From Sheuella sp. (GTDB lineage Bacteria > Pseudomonadota > Gammaproteobacteria > Burkholderiales > Burkholderiaceae_B), in contig JAUSCY010000142.1 in assembly GCA_030650995.1 (NCBI GenBank), forward strand, positions 52,390-116,389: a stretch of 64,000 bases of DNA. Reading direction: 5' to 3'. A program made the position numbers and the translations under genes. Positions within the stretch are counted from its first letter, which is position 1, and each line of letters opens with the position of its first letter. The notes beneath the pieces are model-generated. The model ran no database searches, was not told the origin of the DNA, and was given only the letters and a program-made list of their open reading frames with translations. Of the stretch, positions 11,861 to 20,683 are shown in pieces.

Positions 11861-12613
11861 TTAAAGCGAACAAAGCGCCATTTTGAATGGGATATCGCGA
11901 GTCATCGCCTGTGGTTTCTGATCTCCCCCCTGGGAAGCAAAACGAATCCAGACCATGTACTTGTTCGCACTGATCTCGGGAAATGTACAGGCCGACTCGT
12001 CGATCCAGACACGCAATAACTGATAGACCTTGCCTGCAAGCATCTGCTGATATGCACCTAACGGTGCGACAGCAGATTCAGACTGGCCGGACTCACGTAA
12101 CAAATTGAGCACAATGGATATGCCCTCCTGTAACGGCATTAGTGAGGACATCCAGTGCTGCAGATCTGCGCAGCGTTCGATTTCGGTACGATACTGCCAT
12201 GCGTGAAACGATGGCATGTCAACCTGAGTGCCACCACCCGGTACAGCCAGCCGTCCGCGCAAACTCGCCAGCCACTCATTTTCTCTTAGCGCTTGGCCAG
12301 TTTTACCTGCAGCGTTCAGATTAGTGGCTACCCGCTCGATCTCGTTGAGCATCGCGTTCAGGGTCTTGGCCTCTACGCCCGGATGGTCCCTGAGTCCCAA
12401 CAGCACCGCACGCTGGCGCTCAAGATCCTGGAGCACACTGCCTTTCATATCGGTACGCTCAGTGGCGTCAAGCAAATCAAACAGGGCGGAAATTGCTACC
12501 TGGTGCAGCTTTGGATCACCGGGACGCGCAAAAAACATCATCCGATCGAACAAGGACTCCAGGCGCATCAGCGCACGGACTCGTTCGTTAAAAGGATATT
12601 CAAAAAGAATCAC
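11861..12613 (-). CDS. zapD: Cell division protein ZapD
   Basis: ZapD (YacF, DUF1342) binds FtsZ at mid-cell and bundles its filaments. The 250-residue protein opens with the typical ILFEYPFNERVRALMRLE. The start codon is GTG (12611-12613) and lies inside a perfect 12-base palindrome, TCACTATAGTGA (12610-12621); no good Shine-Dalgarno sequence is visible before it. It follows coaE by 72 bases in the common order pilD-coaE-zapD. The small yacG gene usually found next is absent; the efflux adaptor gene follows instead. Confidence 0.94.
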   Translation of the reverse strand: MILFEYPFNERVRALMRLESLFDRMMFFARPGDPKLHQVAISALFDLLDATERTDMKGSVLQDLERQRAVLLGLRDHPGVEAKTLNAMLNEIERVATNLNAAGKTGQALRENEWLASLRGRLAVPGGGTQVDMPSFHAWQYRTEIERCADLQHWMSSLMPLQEGISIVLNLLRESGQSESAVAPLGAYQQMLAGKVYQLLRVWIDESACTFPEISANKYMVWIRFASQGGDQKPQAMTRDIPFKMALCSL

Positions 12614-12685
12614 TATAGTGACACGCCCGAAAAATGGATCGTAATTGCCTGCAATACGAGTAGATATTGCTTAAAACAATTGATT

Positions 12686-13288
12686 TTACCCCGCAAGGTT
12701 ACACCAGGCTTTGTGTAAGACCAAGACTTGCTTCTCAAGCTGGTCCATTGAAGTGTTTTTTGAGTTGTCAATGACATCATCTGCAAGCGCCAGCCTCTGC
12801 TCACGCGTCGCCTGCGCATCAAGAATCCGCCGGATAGTTGCAAGCGGGATCGCGTTGCGGGACTGCACCCGCTCGATCTGCGTTGCTTCTTCACAGTCAA
12901 CGACACAAAGCCGATCAATCCGGTCCAGCCATCGGCCCGATTCCACCAGCAACGGCACAACAAAAACCGCATACAACCCACGCGCCTGCTCGGCTTGCCT
13001 GAAAACCTCCTGCGCGATCAAAGGATGCAAAATCGACTCAAGCTGGGTACGGCGTGTCGCCTCTGCAAAGACCAGTTCCCGCATCTGCGCACGGTCTAGT
13101 GCACCTGTATGATCAATCACATCACTGCCAAACATCTCCGAGATGGGCTCAATAGCCTGCCCCCCCGGGGCGGTCAGCCCATGGGCAATCAAATCCGTAT
13201 CAATCACATCAGCGCCCCAGGCCGCCAGTAAATTCGCGACCTGTGTCTTGCCCGAGCCAATCCCGCCTGTTAATCCCAGCTTAAACAT
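12686..13288 (-). CDS. coaE: Dephospho-CoA kinase
   Basis: CoaE phosphorylates the ribose 3'-hydroxyl of dephospho-CoA, the last step of coenzyme A synthesis in the cytoplasm. The 200-residue length is normal. The P-loop GGIGSGKT is at residues 8-15, followed by the VIDTDLIAH segment that belongs to the family's active site. The ATG at 13288 is chosen because the protein family begins MFKLGLTGG; the frame can be extended upstream only into the end of pilD. It starts 8 bases after the pilD stop. Confidence 0.96.
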   Translation of the reverse strand: MFKLGLTGGIGSGKTQVANLLAAWGADVIDTDLIAHGLTAPGGQAIEPISEMFGSDVIDHTGALDRAQMRELVFAEATRRTQLESILHPLIAQEVFRQAEQARGLYAVFVVPLLVESGRWLDRIDRLCVVDCEEATQIERVQSRNAIPLATIRRILDAQATREQRLALADDVIDNSKNTSMDQLEKQVLVLHKAWCNLAG

Positions 13289-13296
13289 TTTCCTGT

Positions 13297-13989
13297 CTAT
13301 CCAAGTGGTGCGTAGTCGTAAAAAAGAATGAGAATACCTGCAAGCGCCAGAAAAGGTCCGAAAGGAATAGCGGTCGCGACAGGAAGACGTTGCCACCACT
13401 GCACGCAAAGACCCATCAGGGCACCAGTCACAGAAGCATAAAGCACAAGAGAAGGGATAGCCTGCACACCCAGCCAGGCGCCCAGCGCCGCTGTCAGCTT
13501 GAAATCCCCATACCCCATGCCTTCACGGCCGGTTTTCCATTTATACAGTGTAAAAATGATCCATAACAAGCAGTAACCAAGTGCCGCACCTGCAACCGAA
13601 GCTGAGAGACTGATCCATCCGCCTGACAGGTGAAACAACATCCCCAGCCACATCCAGGACAACGTCAACACATCCGGTAACAAGCCCGTTTGCAGGTCAA
13701 TGCGCGCTAAAGTTAACAATCCGCCACAAAGCAATACGGCTGCCAGCCCAGATTTGCTGATCCCCCAGCGCTGCATGGCTGCCAGACAAACCAAACTCCA
13801 GCCTAGAATCAAGGCCCAGTCCAGCCATTTTTGTTCATGGAACAATGCGATAGAAACCTCTTTGGTCGGATCAGTCCATGAACGCCCCAGCCAGACCATG
13901 ACCTGCCTGCCAACCAGGACCCAGAGCGGTGAACCCAGCGCAGCCAGCACAAGTCCGGCAATCCATGCCTCATTTACCTGATTGTTCAA
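13297..13989 (-). CDS. pilD: Type IV prepilin peptidase-like protein (PilD), shortened N-terminal part
   Basis: A polytopic membrane aspartyl protease of the A24 family, which cuts leader peptides from type IV pilins and pseudopilins. The catalytic residues are visible: Asp98 in RIDLQTGLLPD and Asp162 in GMGYGD. At 230 residues it is about 60 shorter than typical PilD. The missing part is the N-terminal cytoplasmic loop with paired CxxC motifs that binds zinc and supports N-methylation; only a short LGSPLWVLVGRQ remnant follows the first membrane span. The pilB and pilC genes that often precede pilD are not here; a divergent lipoprotein gene lies upstream. It may serve a type II secretion or pilus system encoded elsewhere, or it may be protease-only. 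Confidence 0.85.
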   Translation of the reverse strand: MNNQVNEAWIAGLVLAALGSPLWVLVGRQVMVWLGRSWTDPTKEVSIALFHEQKWLDWALILGWSLVCLAAMQRWGISKSGLAAVLLCGGLLTLARIDLQTGLLPDVLTLSWMWLGMLFHLSGGWISLSASVAGAALGYCLLWIIFTLYKWKTGREGMGYGDFKLTAALGAWLGVQAIPSLVLYASVTGALMGLCVQWWQRLPVATAIPFGPFLALAGILILFYDYAPLG

Positions 13990-14104
13990 TGCGCCATCAC
14001 TCCTCGGTTCGATTCAATATTTCAGTTTGGTTAGCATCTGCGTAATCAAATGCGTAGAATATGCCCATCGGCGCTGTGCTGCTTGTTGAATTGGAAAGTT
14101 TCTC

Positions 14105-14989
14105 ATGTCTGAATTAAATCTGGTTATGTTGTCTATCCCCCGCAAGCATGTTCTGGGGCTTGGCCTTTCAGCCTTGTTGCTTGGCGGCTGTGCCCAAATG
14201 CAGCAACAAATGCAGCAACCTGGTTATTACAATCCTCCTGCAGCCAGCTCTGCAACGGATGCGCTCGCACAAGCTGAGGGCTCCTACGCCAATCAGGCTC
14301 TTCGCGCACCGAACCAGATTCAATTTGACTTGCGTCAGCCAGCTTCACAGACACCGACCAGCCCGGCATCCAGTGCGACCGCCGTGCCAAACGCTCCAGC
14401 CAAGTCTGCGTCCGGCGCGACTGCCGTACCCGTTCAGCCTGCTGCCAGCGCCGACACTAAAAGTGCCGTAAACACTACGGCGCAAACGTCACAGAAGCCT
14501 TACGATGCTTCAGGCGCTCCAAATGATCTGCCTCCTGCAGACTTAAGCAGCACGCAAAACGTAAATGCAGCCAATACAAGCTCAGGCTCGAGCATTCAGG
14601 AACGCCTGATTCCTGAGCCCCAGACCTTTAGCGGCACACTGCCATGCTTTCACCCTGAAATGAAGTGTTCGGCTCAACGCATTACGCTGACGCTGGCTCC
14701 CAATGGACGCTGGCGCGCACGCGCCGCCTATCTGGATCAAAGCGCTCAGAATGGCAGTGTGCAGCTGGACCAAGGATGCTGGCGCGGAAATATGATGAAC
14801 CCGCCACGTGTGGTGCTGCTCAATACTCAGGGTGACGCACGTGCTGAACTGTCGATGACTTCCGGCAACAGCTTGCGACTTATTTCAATGAATGGCGATA
14901 GCCCGAATCTGACCTACACATTGTCAAGACAGCCCGATCTGGACGTAATCAGTGAGCTGAACAATAAATCTGCCCCAAATTGCCCTTAA
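14105..14989 (+). CDS. Lipoprotein with C-terminal NlpE-like domain
   Basis: A 294-residue predicted lipoprotein. The signal ends in the lipobox LLGGC (Cys29), followed by a Gln/Met-rich stretch and a long Ala/Ser/Pro/Thr-rich linker (about 40-165). From about 170 a compact domain begins with FSGTLPC and continues CSAQRITLTLAPNGRW, which resembles the N-terminal domain of the copper and surface-sensing lipoprotein NlpE (GxLPCxxCxG...TLTL). Here the two cysteines are seven apart (181 and 188) instead of in a CxxC; Cys225 and Cys293 could also pair. The start at 14105 has GGAAAG upstream. Its function is unknown; an orphan LuxR-type regulator lies tail to tail 7 bases away. Confidence 0.75.
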   Translation: MSELNLVMLSIPRKHVLGLGLSALLLGGCAQMQQQMQQPGYYNPPAASSATDALAQAEGSYANQALRAPNQIQFDLRQPASQTPTSPASSATAVPNAPAKSASGATAVPVQPAASADTKSAVNTTAQTSQKPYDASGAPNDLPPADLSSTQNVNAANTSSGSSIQERLIPEPQTFSGTLPCFHPEMKCSAQRITLTLAPNGRWRARAAYLDQSAQNGSVQLDQGCWRGNMMNPPRVVLLNTQGDARAELSMTSGNSLRLISMNGDSPNLTYTLSRQPDLDVISELNNKSAPNCP

Positions 14990-14996
14990 TCTTTTC

Positions 14997-15263
14997 TCAG
15001 GCCTGCTCATCCATAATGGGCTCGTCGCGCTCGGCAGCAGGCTCTGGATTAGTGCAGACTTCCCGGGCTAATTGAACAGCATTGCGCACGCCCATTTTGT
15101 AAAAAATACGTGCGCGGTGCGCTTCGACAGTCCGCATCGAGATGCCGAGCTCCATCGCAATCAGTTTGTTTGACTTACCTTCTGCCACAGGATGAATGAC
15201 ATCGCGCTCACGCGCAGTCAGCACCGTCCAGCCAGCGCCCTCAATACCGTCAAAATTTTTCAT
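14997..15263 (-). CDS. Stand-alone LuxR/FixJ-type helix-turn-helix regulator
   Basis: An 88-residue protein that is almost entirely a GerE (LuxR C-terminal) DNA-binding domain, residues about 13-70: LTARERDVI...GKSNKLIAMELGISMRTVEAHRA. The MRTVEAHRARIFYKMGV recognition region is like FixJ/NarL. No receiver or ligand-binding domain exists in this or any nearby frame, so activity would have to be set by expression level or a partner. The tail is acidic. In the mRNA the ribosome-binding site lies in a hairpin (15268-15287), and a 16-base palindrome lies further upstream, so both translational control and self-regulation are plausible. Confidence 0.86.
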   Translation of the reverse strand: MKNFDGIEGAGWTVLTARERDVIHPVAEGKSNKLIAMELGISMRTVEAHRARIFYKMGVRNAVQLAREVCTNPEPAAERDEPIMDEQA

Positions 15264-15267
15264 ACAA

Positions 15268-15287
15268 ACTCCGCTTAATGACGGAGT
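15268..15287 (-). promoter_or_regulatory. Hairpin sequestering the ribosome-binding site of the orphan LuxR-type gene
   Basis: Read on the minus strand, ACTCCG, an 8-base loop and CGGAGT form a perfect 6-bp stem. The 3' arm contains the only Shine-Dalgarno candidate (GGAG), 5 bases before the ATG at 15263. The pairing is directly visible; a role in translational control is inferred. Confidence 0.55.
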
Positions 15288-15319
15288 GGAGTCTGGCAGA
15301 GACTGACAAATCAGTGAAG

Positions 15320-15335
15320 CTGTCAGATCTGACAG
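15320..15335. promoter_or_regulatory. Perfect 16-base palindrome, candidate operator
   Basis: CTGTCAGATCTGACAG is a perfect palindrome 57-72 bases upstream of the orphan LuxR-type start codon, in the 107-base gap after panC. A further ACTGACA half-site at 15302-15308 and the inverted arms ACTGA/TCAGT (15302-15315) repeat the same core. This looks like an operator cluster; which protein binds it is unknown. Confidence 0.5.
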
Positions 15336-15370
15336 GCGGGATTACCCTCGATACGTATTGACAAAGAGGA

Positions 15371-16213
<843 letters not shown>

Positions 16214-16243
16214 TCAAGTCTCCCTAAGCGCTCTTTGTCGCTT

Positions 16244-17125
16244 TTAAACTGCGGCGCTTGTATAGGCCAACCGCACATAAATAGGAGCATAAGGCTCCGC
16301 CTGGGTGATCTCAAGCAACAACTCGCGCGACAGCTCAAGCATAGCCAGAAAGTGCACAACGACTACTGCTGTCGGAGCGCCTTCTTCAATGCGCTCCATA
16401 AAAAGCTGTCCAAATTCAATGAACCGCACATCCGAGAGTCTTCGCAAAATATGCGTCATGTGATCACGCACGGATAACTGTTCGCGAGTGATGTGGTGGT
16501 GTGCATTGAGCTTGGCGCGTTTGAGAATGTCAGCCCACGCCAGGCGCAAGTCCTCGACGCTGACTTCTGGCAGCGCACGCTCAATGCGCAGATCAGCGAA
16601 AGCCTGCGCACGCTGAAAATCGCGACCTAACTGGGGCAACGCATCGAGTTTTTGCGATGCCAGTTTCATTTGCTCGTATTCAAGCAACCGGCGCACCAGC
16701 TCAGCGCGAGGATCCTCGGCTTCTTCACCCGTATCGGTTTTTTTGACCGGCAACAGCATGCGCGCCTTGATCTCGATCAGCATGGCTGCCATCAACAAGT
16801 ACTCAGCGGCCAACTCCAGGTTGTGCACACGTATCTGATCCACGTAGGACAGATATTGTTTGGTCACCTCCGCCATCGGAATATCGAGGACGTTAAAGTT
16901 CTGTTTGCGAATCAGGTATAGCAGCAGATCCAGCGGCCCTTGAAAGGTCTCAAGAAAAACCTCGAGCGCATCTGGCGGAATATACAAATCCGTGGGAAGC
17001 GAAAACAAAGGTTCGCCATATAGCCGTGCCAGTGCAACAGCGTCCACGACATCAGGTGTCGTATCCACAGAGGGTTGCGCCAGTAGCGCCTCCAGGCTCT
17101 CGCCTGAAACCTTTGTCCGAGTCAT
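16244..17125 (-). CDS. scpA: Segregation and condensation protein A
   Basis: ScpA is the kleisin subunit of the SMC-ScpAB condensin complex and bridges SMC heads. The 293-residue protein has the typical EVFLETFQGPLDLLLYLIR segment near residue 52-70, the NFNVLDIPMAEVTKQYL helix and a C-terminal winged-helix region. The first 50 residues are a less conserved extension. The gene is followed by panC and preceded 12 bases upstream by the DUF3460 gene; scpB is not in the window. Confidence 0.94.
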   Translation of the reverse strand: MTRTKVSGESLEALLAQPSVDTTPDVVDAVALARLYGEPLFSLPTDLYIPPDALEVFLETFQGPLDLLLYLIRKQNFNVLDIPMAEVTKQYLSYVDQIRVHNLELAAEYLLMAAMLIEIKARMLLPVKKTDTGEEAEDPRAELVRRLLEYEQMKLASQKLDALPQLGRDFQRAQAFADLRIERALPEVSVEDLRLAWADILKRAKLNAHHHITREQLSVRDHMTHILRRLSDVRFIEFGQLFMERIEEGAPTAVVVVHFLAMLELSRELLLEITQAEPYAPIYVRLAYTSAAV

Positions 17126-17137
17126 TTGGGCCGATTC

Positions 17138-17326
17138 TTAGTCGTTCTGATAGACGTAAGCATTTTGGCGGACTCGCGCCTGCTTGAACTCTTCTGCGCG
17201 CTCCGCGTCCTGGGTCTTGTCCCACAAACGCGCACGGCCATCACGCTGACGTTGCTCGACATCAGGGTGGGCCTTTTTATAGGCCTGTAGGAACTGGGTA
17301 ATTTCTGAGGTGTAGTGCTCTGCCAT
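17138..17326 (-). CDS. DUF3460 family small protein
   Basis: A 62-residue protein beginning MAEHYTSEITQFLQAYKK and containing RARLWDK. This matches DUF3460, a small cytoplasmic family found largely in Betaproteobacteria, of unknown function. It is rich in charged and glutamine residues and probably helical. It lies just upstream of scpA on the same strand and is probably co-transcribed with it. A competing 89-codon frame on the same strand is rejected because it has no family features. Confidence 0.85.
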   Translation of the reverse strand: MAEHYTSEITQFLQAYKKAHPDVEQRQRDGRARLWDKTQDAERAEEFKQARVRQNAYVYQND

Positions 17327-17390
17327 AGCTTCGCCAGCAAAAGGTTAGACTGGCGCTTAGTGTACTGTAGTGCAGCCTTGTCATCACTCA

Positions 17391-18827
17391 ATGTCGACCC
17401 CTAGCCCCAATACTCCTCTGAGCGCATCCACTTCTGCTGTCTCGCCACAGGCCCGGCGAGTCCTGCCCTTTATTGTCGGTTGTGCGCTTTTTATGCAGAT
17501 GCTGGACTCAACCGTCGTCACCACAGCCCTGCCCACTATGGCTTTAGCACTGGATTCAGATCCGGTTAGCCTGAATATTGCGATCACCTCCTATCTATTG
17601 TCACTCGCCGTATTTGTGCCAATCAGTGGTTGGGCGGCAGACCGCTACGGCGCTCGCAAAGTGTTCATGATCGCGATTGGAATTTTCACGCTAAGCTCCC
17701 TGGCCTGTGCGCTCAGCGCCACATTGCTGCACCTGGTGCTGTCCCGTATTGCCCAGGGTATGGGCGGTGCAATGATGGTGCCGGTTGGCCGCATCATCCT
17801 GCTCAGAACCATACCAAAACACGATTTGCTTCGCGCAATGGCCTTTTTATCCATGCCGGCGCTGATTGGCCCCTTAATCGGCCCGCCTCTGGGCGGATTT
17901 CTGGTGACCTATGCCTCCTGGCACTGGATTTTCCTGATCAACCTACCCATCGGACTGTTCGGAATCTGGATGGTAAGACGTTATGTCATCGAACTTCCAT
18001 CCGATGGGCTTCGACATCCTCTTGATTTTGTTGGGTTTTTACTGAGCGCTCTATGCATGGCCTGCTTGATGGGCGGCTTTGAAGCATTGGGAACCAGTCA
18101 GGCCTCCTGGGCGCTCACTGCAGGACTGATCGCTACAGGAGTCACCACAGGAGCGCTCTATTACTGGCATTCAAAACGCTGTCCACACCCGATTCTGGAC
18201 TTAACCCTGCTGAACATTCCAACCTTCAGGGCATCCATGCTGGCTGGAAACCTATGCCGCTTCACTATCGGCTCCAGTCCTTTTCTCATGGCTATTTTGT
18301 TGCAGGTTGGCTTTGGACTATCCGCACTATCTGCCGGGATGATTACTTTTGCAGGCGCGATCGGATCGATGGCCATGAAATTCGTCGCCCCTCCCATCCT
18401 GCGCCGCTGGGGCTACCGAAAGGTGCTGACAATCAATGGCATCCTGACCGCCGCTTGCACAGTGCTATGTATCGTTTTCACACCTGCCACACCGGTACTC
18501 GTCATCAGTGGCGTATTGCTGTTAGGTGGTTTTTTCAGGTCGCTGCAATTTACCGCAGTTAACACGCTCACCTTTGCAGACGTATCCCATGCAGGCATGA
18601 GCCGGGCCAGCAGCTTTGCCGCCATGGGCCAACAACTCGGGGTCAGTATGGGGGTTGGAGTGGCGGCCTGTACGCTGAACATCAGTATGAGCTGGCGCCA
18701 TGCGAGCGAGCTCGCGACCTCTGATGTCACAGCAGGATTTATTGTGATTGGGCTGATTTGTGCGAGCGCCAGTCTTTTATTCTGGCGCATGGATCCCCTG
18801 GCAGGCGAGTCACTGCACCGTCGCTAA
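17391..18827 (+). CDS. DHA2-family MFS multidrug exporter (MdtD/EmrB-like)
   Basis: A 478-residue inner-membrane proton antiporter with about 14 membrane spans. TM1 carries the DHA motif LDSTVVTTALPTMALAL, loop 2-3 has motif A as GWAADRYGARKVF, and GMGGAMMVPVGR follows in TM4. The ATG at 17391 is the likely start; an in-frame GTG seven codons upstream is possible. It is divergent from the DUF3460-scpA-panC group. Its stop is 2 bases from the stop of the opposing Bug gene. No adaptor gene is adjacent, so it probably works alone. Confidence 0.9.
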   Translation: MSTPSPNTPLSASTSAVSPQARRVLPFIVGCALFMQMLDSTVVTTALPTMALALDSDPVSLNIAITSYLLSLAVFVPISGWAADRYGARKVFMIAIGIFTLSSLACALSATLLHLVLSRIAQGMGGAMMVPVGRIILLRTIPKHDLLRAMAFLSMPALIGPLIGPPLGGFLVTYASWHWIFLINLPIGLFGIWMVRRYVIELPSDGLRHPLDFVGFLLSALCMACLMGGFEALGTSQASWALTAGLIATGVTTGALYYWHSKRCPHPILDLTLLNIPTFRASMLAGNLCRFTIGSSPFLMAILLQVGFGLSALSAGMITFAGAIGSMAMKFVAPPILRRWGYRKVLTINGILTAACTVLCIVFTPATPVLVISGVLLLGGFFRSLQFTAVNTLTFADVSHAGMSRASSFAAMGQQLGVSMGVGVAACTLNISMSWRHASELATSDVTAGFIVIGLICASASLLFWRMDPLAGESLHRR

Positions 18828-18829
18828 AT

Positions 18830-19873
18830 TCAGTTAACCTGCGCGCCGGACAGCTTGACGATCTCCTGATATTTGTCGCGTTCAACTACAACCATCCTGG
18901 CGAAATCTTCAGCGCTCATTGCAGGGGCACTCGAACCCATCATCTTGAGTCGTTCCAACACAACCGGGTCCTTCAAGGCCGTCTGATATGCGTCATGCAG
19001 CGTTTGAACAACCGCTGCAGGAGTACCGGCAGTCGTAAACACTCCAAACCATGTCCCGACATCAAAAGGAGCCACTCCAGCCTCCTGCATGGTAGGGACC
19101 TGCGGCAACAAGTCAGCACGCGTCGTTGTAGTGACCGCAAGAGCAATCACCTTGCCGTCACTGATCAACCCTGCTGCGGCAGCCAGGTTGTCAAACATAA
19201 AGTTAGATTGGCCGGAAAGCAGGGCCAACTGCGCAGGTGAAGCACCCTGGTAGGGAATATGCACAACATTAATCTGGGCGCGCGCGCGCAGAAGCTCTCC
19301 GGCGAGATGGCCCGCACTGCCTGAACCACCCGAGCCATAATTCATCTCACCAGGATGAGCACGCGCATAGCTGATCAGATCCTTGAGCGAGCCGATCGCA
19401 TTTTTAGCCGCAAATTCTTTATTCACGACAAGCACATTAGGCACAGACGCCACCAGGGCAACCGGAGCAAAATCTTTAACTGAGTCATAAGGGATGGAGG
19501 CAAACAACCAGGGGTTGATTGCATGCGTCGCGACCGCACCCATCACCAGGGTATAGCCGTCCGGCGTAGCCCGAGCCACTATATCCGCACCGATATTGCC
19601 GCCCGCACCAGGCTTGTTTTCCACCACAATCGTCTGACCGAGCGAAGCTTTTGCTTTCTCAGCGAGCAGGCGAGCCATCGTATCAAGCGGGCCACCAGGC
19701 GGATAGGGCACAATAAAACGCAGGGATTTGGCAGGCCAGCCCTGTAACGTTGCGGGTGAGGCAGCATTCTGGTTCTGGGTTTGCGCCTGGCTTTGAGCCT
19801 GTACCGTAAAAGCACTGGCGATCAGGCCCAGGGCACAAACGAATAAAGTCTCACGTCTGCTCATGAATTTCAT
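18830..19873 (-). CDS. Bug-family (TctC-like) periplasmic solute-binding protein
   Basis: A 347-residue protein with an N-terminal signal peptide ending near VQAQS, followed by a short Gln/Asn-rich segment. The mature part has the Bug hallmark RFIVPYPPGGPLDTMARLL and GGNIGADIVARATPDGYT. Bug proteins are greatly expanded in Bordetella and relatives and bind carboxylates or other small anions, sometimes as the receptor of tripartite tricarboxylate transporters. No tctA or tctB genes are adjacent, so this is an orphan and its ligand is unknown. Confidence 0.92.
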   Translation of the reverse strand: MKFMSRRETLFVCALGLIASAFTVQAQSQAQTQNQNAASPATLQGWPAKSLRFIVPYPPGGPLDTMARLLAEKAKASLGQTIVVENKPGAGGNIGADIVARATPDGYTLVMGAVATHAINPWLFASIPYDSVKDFAPVALVASVPNVLVVNKEFAAKNAIGSLKDLISYARAHPGEMNYGSGGSGSAGHLAGELLRARAQINVVHIPYQGASPAQLALLSGQSNFMFDNLAAAAGLISDGKVIALAVTTTTRADLLPQVPTMQEAGVAPFDVGTWFGVFTTAGTPAAVVQTLHDAYQTALKDPVVLERLKMMGSSAPAMSAEDFARMVVVERDKYQEIVKLSGAQVN

Positions 19874-19927
19874 ACTGGCAACATCCGCATCAATACTGCA
19901 AGATTACACTTAAAACCGCTAGACCCA

Positions 19928-20668
19928 TTAATGCAGGATCTGGCTCAGAAACAATTTGGTTCGTTCATTTTGCGGTGCATCAAAGAATGCGTCAGGCGTA
20001 TTTTGCTCAATGATTTCACCACGATCCATAAAGATCACCCTGTCTGCGACTTTGCGGGCGAATCCCATTTCGTGCGTCACACATAACATCGTCATACCAG
20101 TGTCTTTCGCTAAACCCACCATCACTTCGAGCACCTCTTTGACCATCTCCGGATCTAGCGCAGAGGTCGGCTCATCAAACAGCATGATCTTGGGGTCCAT
20201 ACACAACGATCTTGCAATGGCAACGCGCTGCTGTTGCCCACCGGACAACTGACCCGGAAACTTTTCCGCCTGCTCCGGAATCCGGACGCGTTCGAGATAT
20301 TTCATCGCACGTGCTTCAGCTTCTGCGCGTGGCACTTTCAAGACCCATATCGGTCCAAGTGTGAGGTTTTCAAGTACCGTCAAATGCGGGAAAAGATTGA
20401 AATGCTGAAAAACCATCCCTACATCGCGCCGGATTGCTTCAACGTGACGCACATCATTGGTCAGTTCCGTGCCTTCAACAATGAGGCTGCCCGATTGATG
20501 TTCCTCAAGACGATTGATGCATCGGATCAGTGTGGATTTACCGGAACCCGAAGGCCCGCAAATCACAATACGCTCACCCCGGGCGACGTCCAGATTGATA
20601 TTGCGCAACACGTGGAATTTTCCATACCACTTGTTGACGTCTTTCATTTGAATGATGGCGTCAGCCAT
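19928..20668 (-). CDS. aapP: Amino-acid ABC transporter ATP-binding protein
   Basis: The ATPase subunit of a polar amino-acid importer, 246 residues. Walker A is GPSGSGKST, the Q-loop lies in [15 protein letters not shown], the signature is [15 protein letters not shown], and Walker B is [14 protein letters not shown], followed by the H-loop [10 protein letters not shown]. The start has TGGAGA seven bases upstream. It is the last gene of aapJ-aapQ-aapM-aapP, 15 bases after aapM. Confidence 0.95.
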   Translation of the reverse strand: MADAIIQMKDVNKWYGKFHVLRNINLDVARGERIVICGPSGSGKSTLIRCINRLEEHQSGSLIVEGTELTNDVRHVEAIRRDVGMVFQHFNLFPHLTVLENLTLGPIWVLKVPRAEAEARAMKYLERVRIPEQAEKFPGQLSGGQQQRVAIARSLCMDPKIMLFDEPTSALDPEMVKEVLEVMVGLAKDTGMTMLCVTHEMGFARKVADRVIFMDRGEIIEQNTPDAFFDAPQNERTKLFLSQILH

Positions 20669-20683
20669 ACATATTCTCCAGAT

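Noticed and set aside
13297..13989. pilD as a pseudogene
   Set aside because: The frame is intact, both catalytic aspartates and the membrane spans are kept, and it sits in its usual place before coaE, so a reduced but functional protein is more likely.
17122..17391. 89-codon minus-strand frame overlapping the DUF3460 gene
   Set aside because: The alternative frame at 17138-17326 matches DUF3460; this one matches nothing and would run into the MFS gene start.
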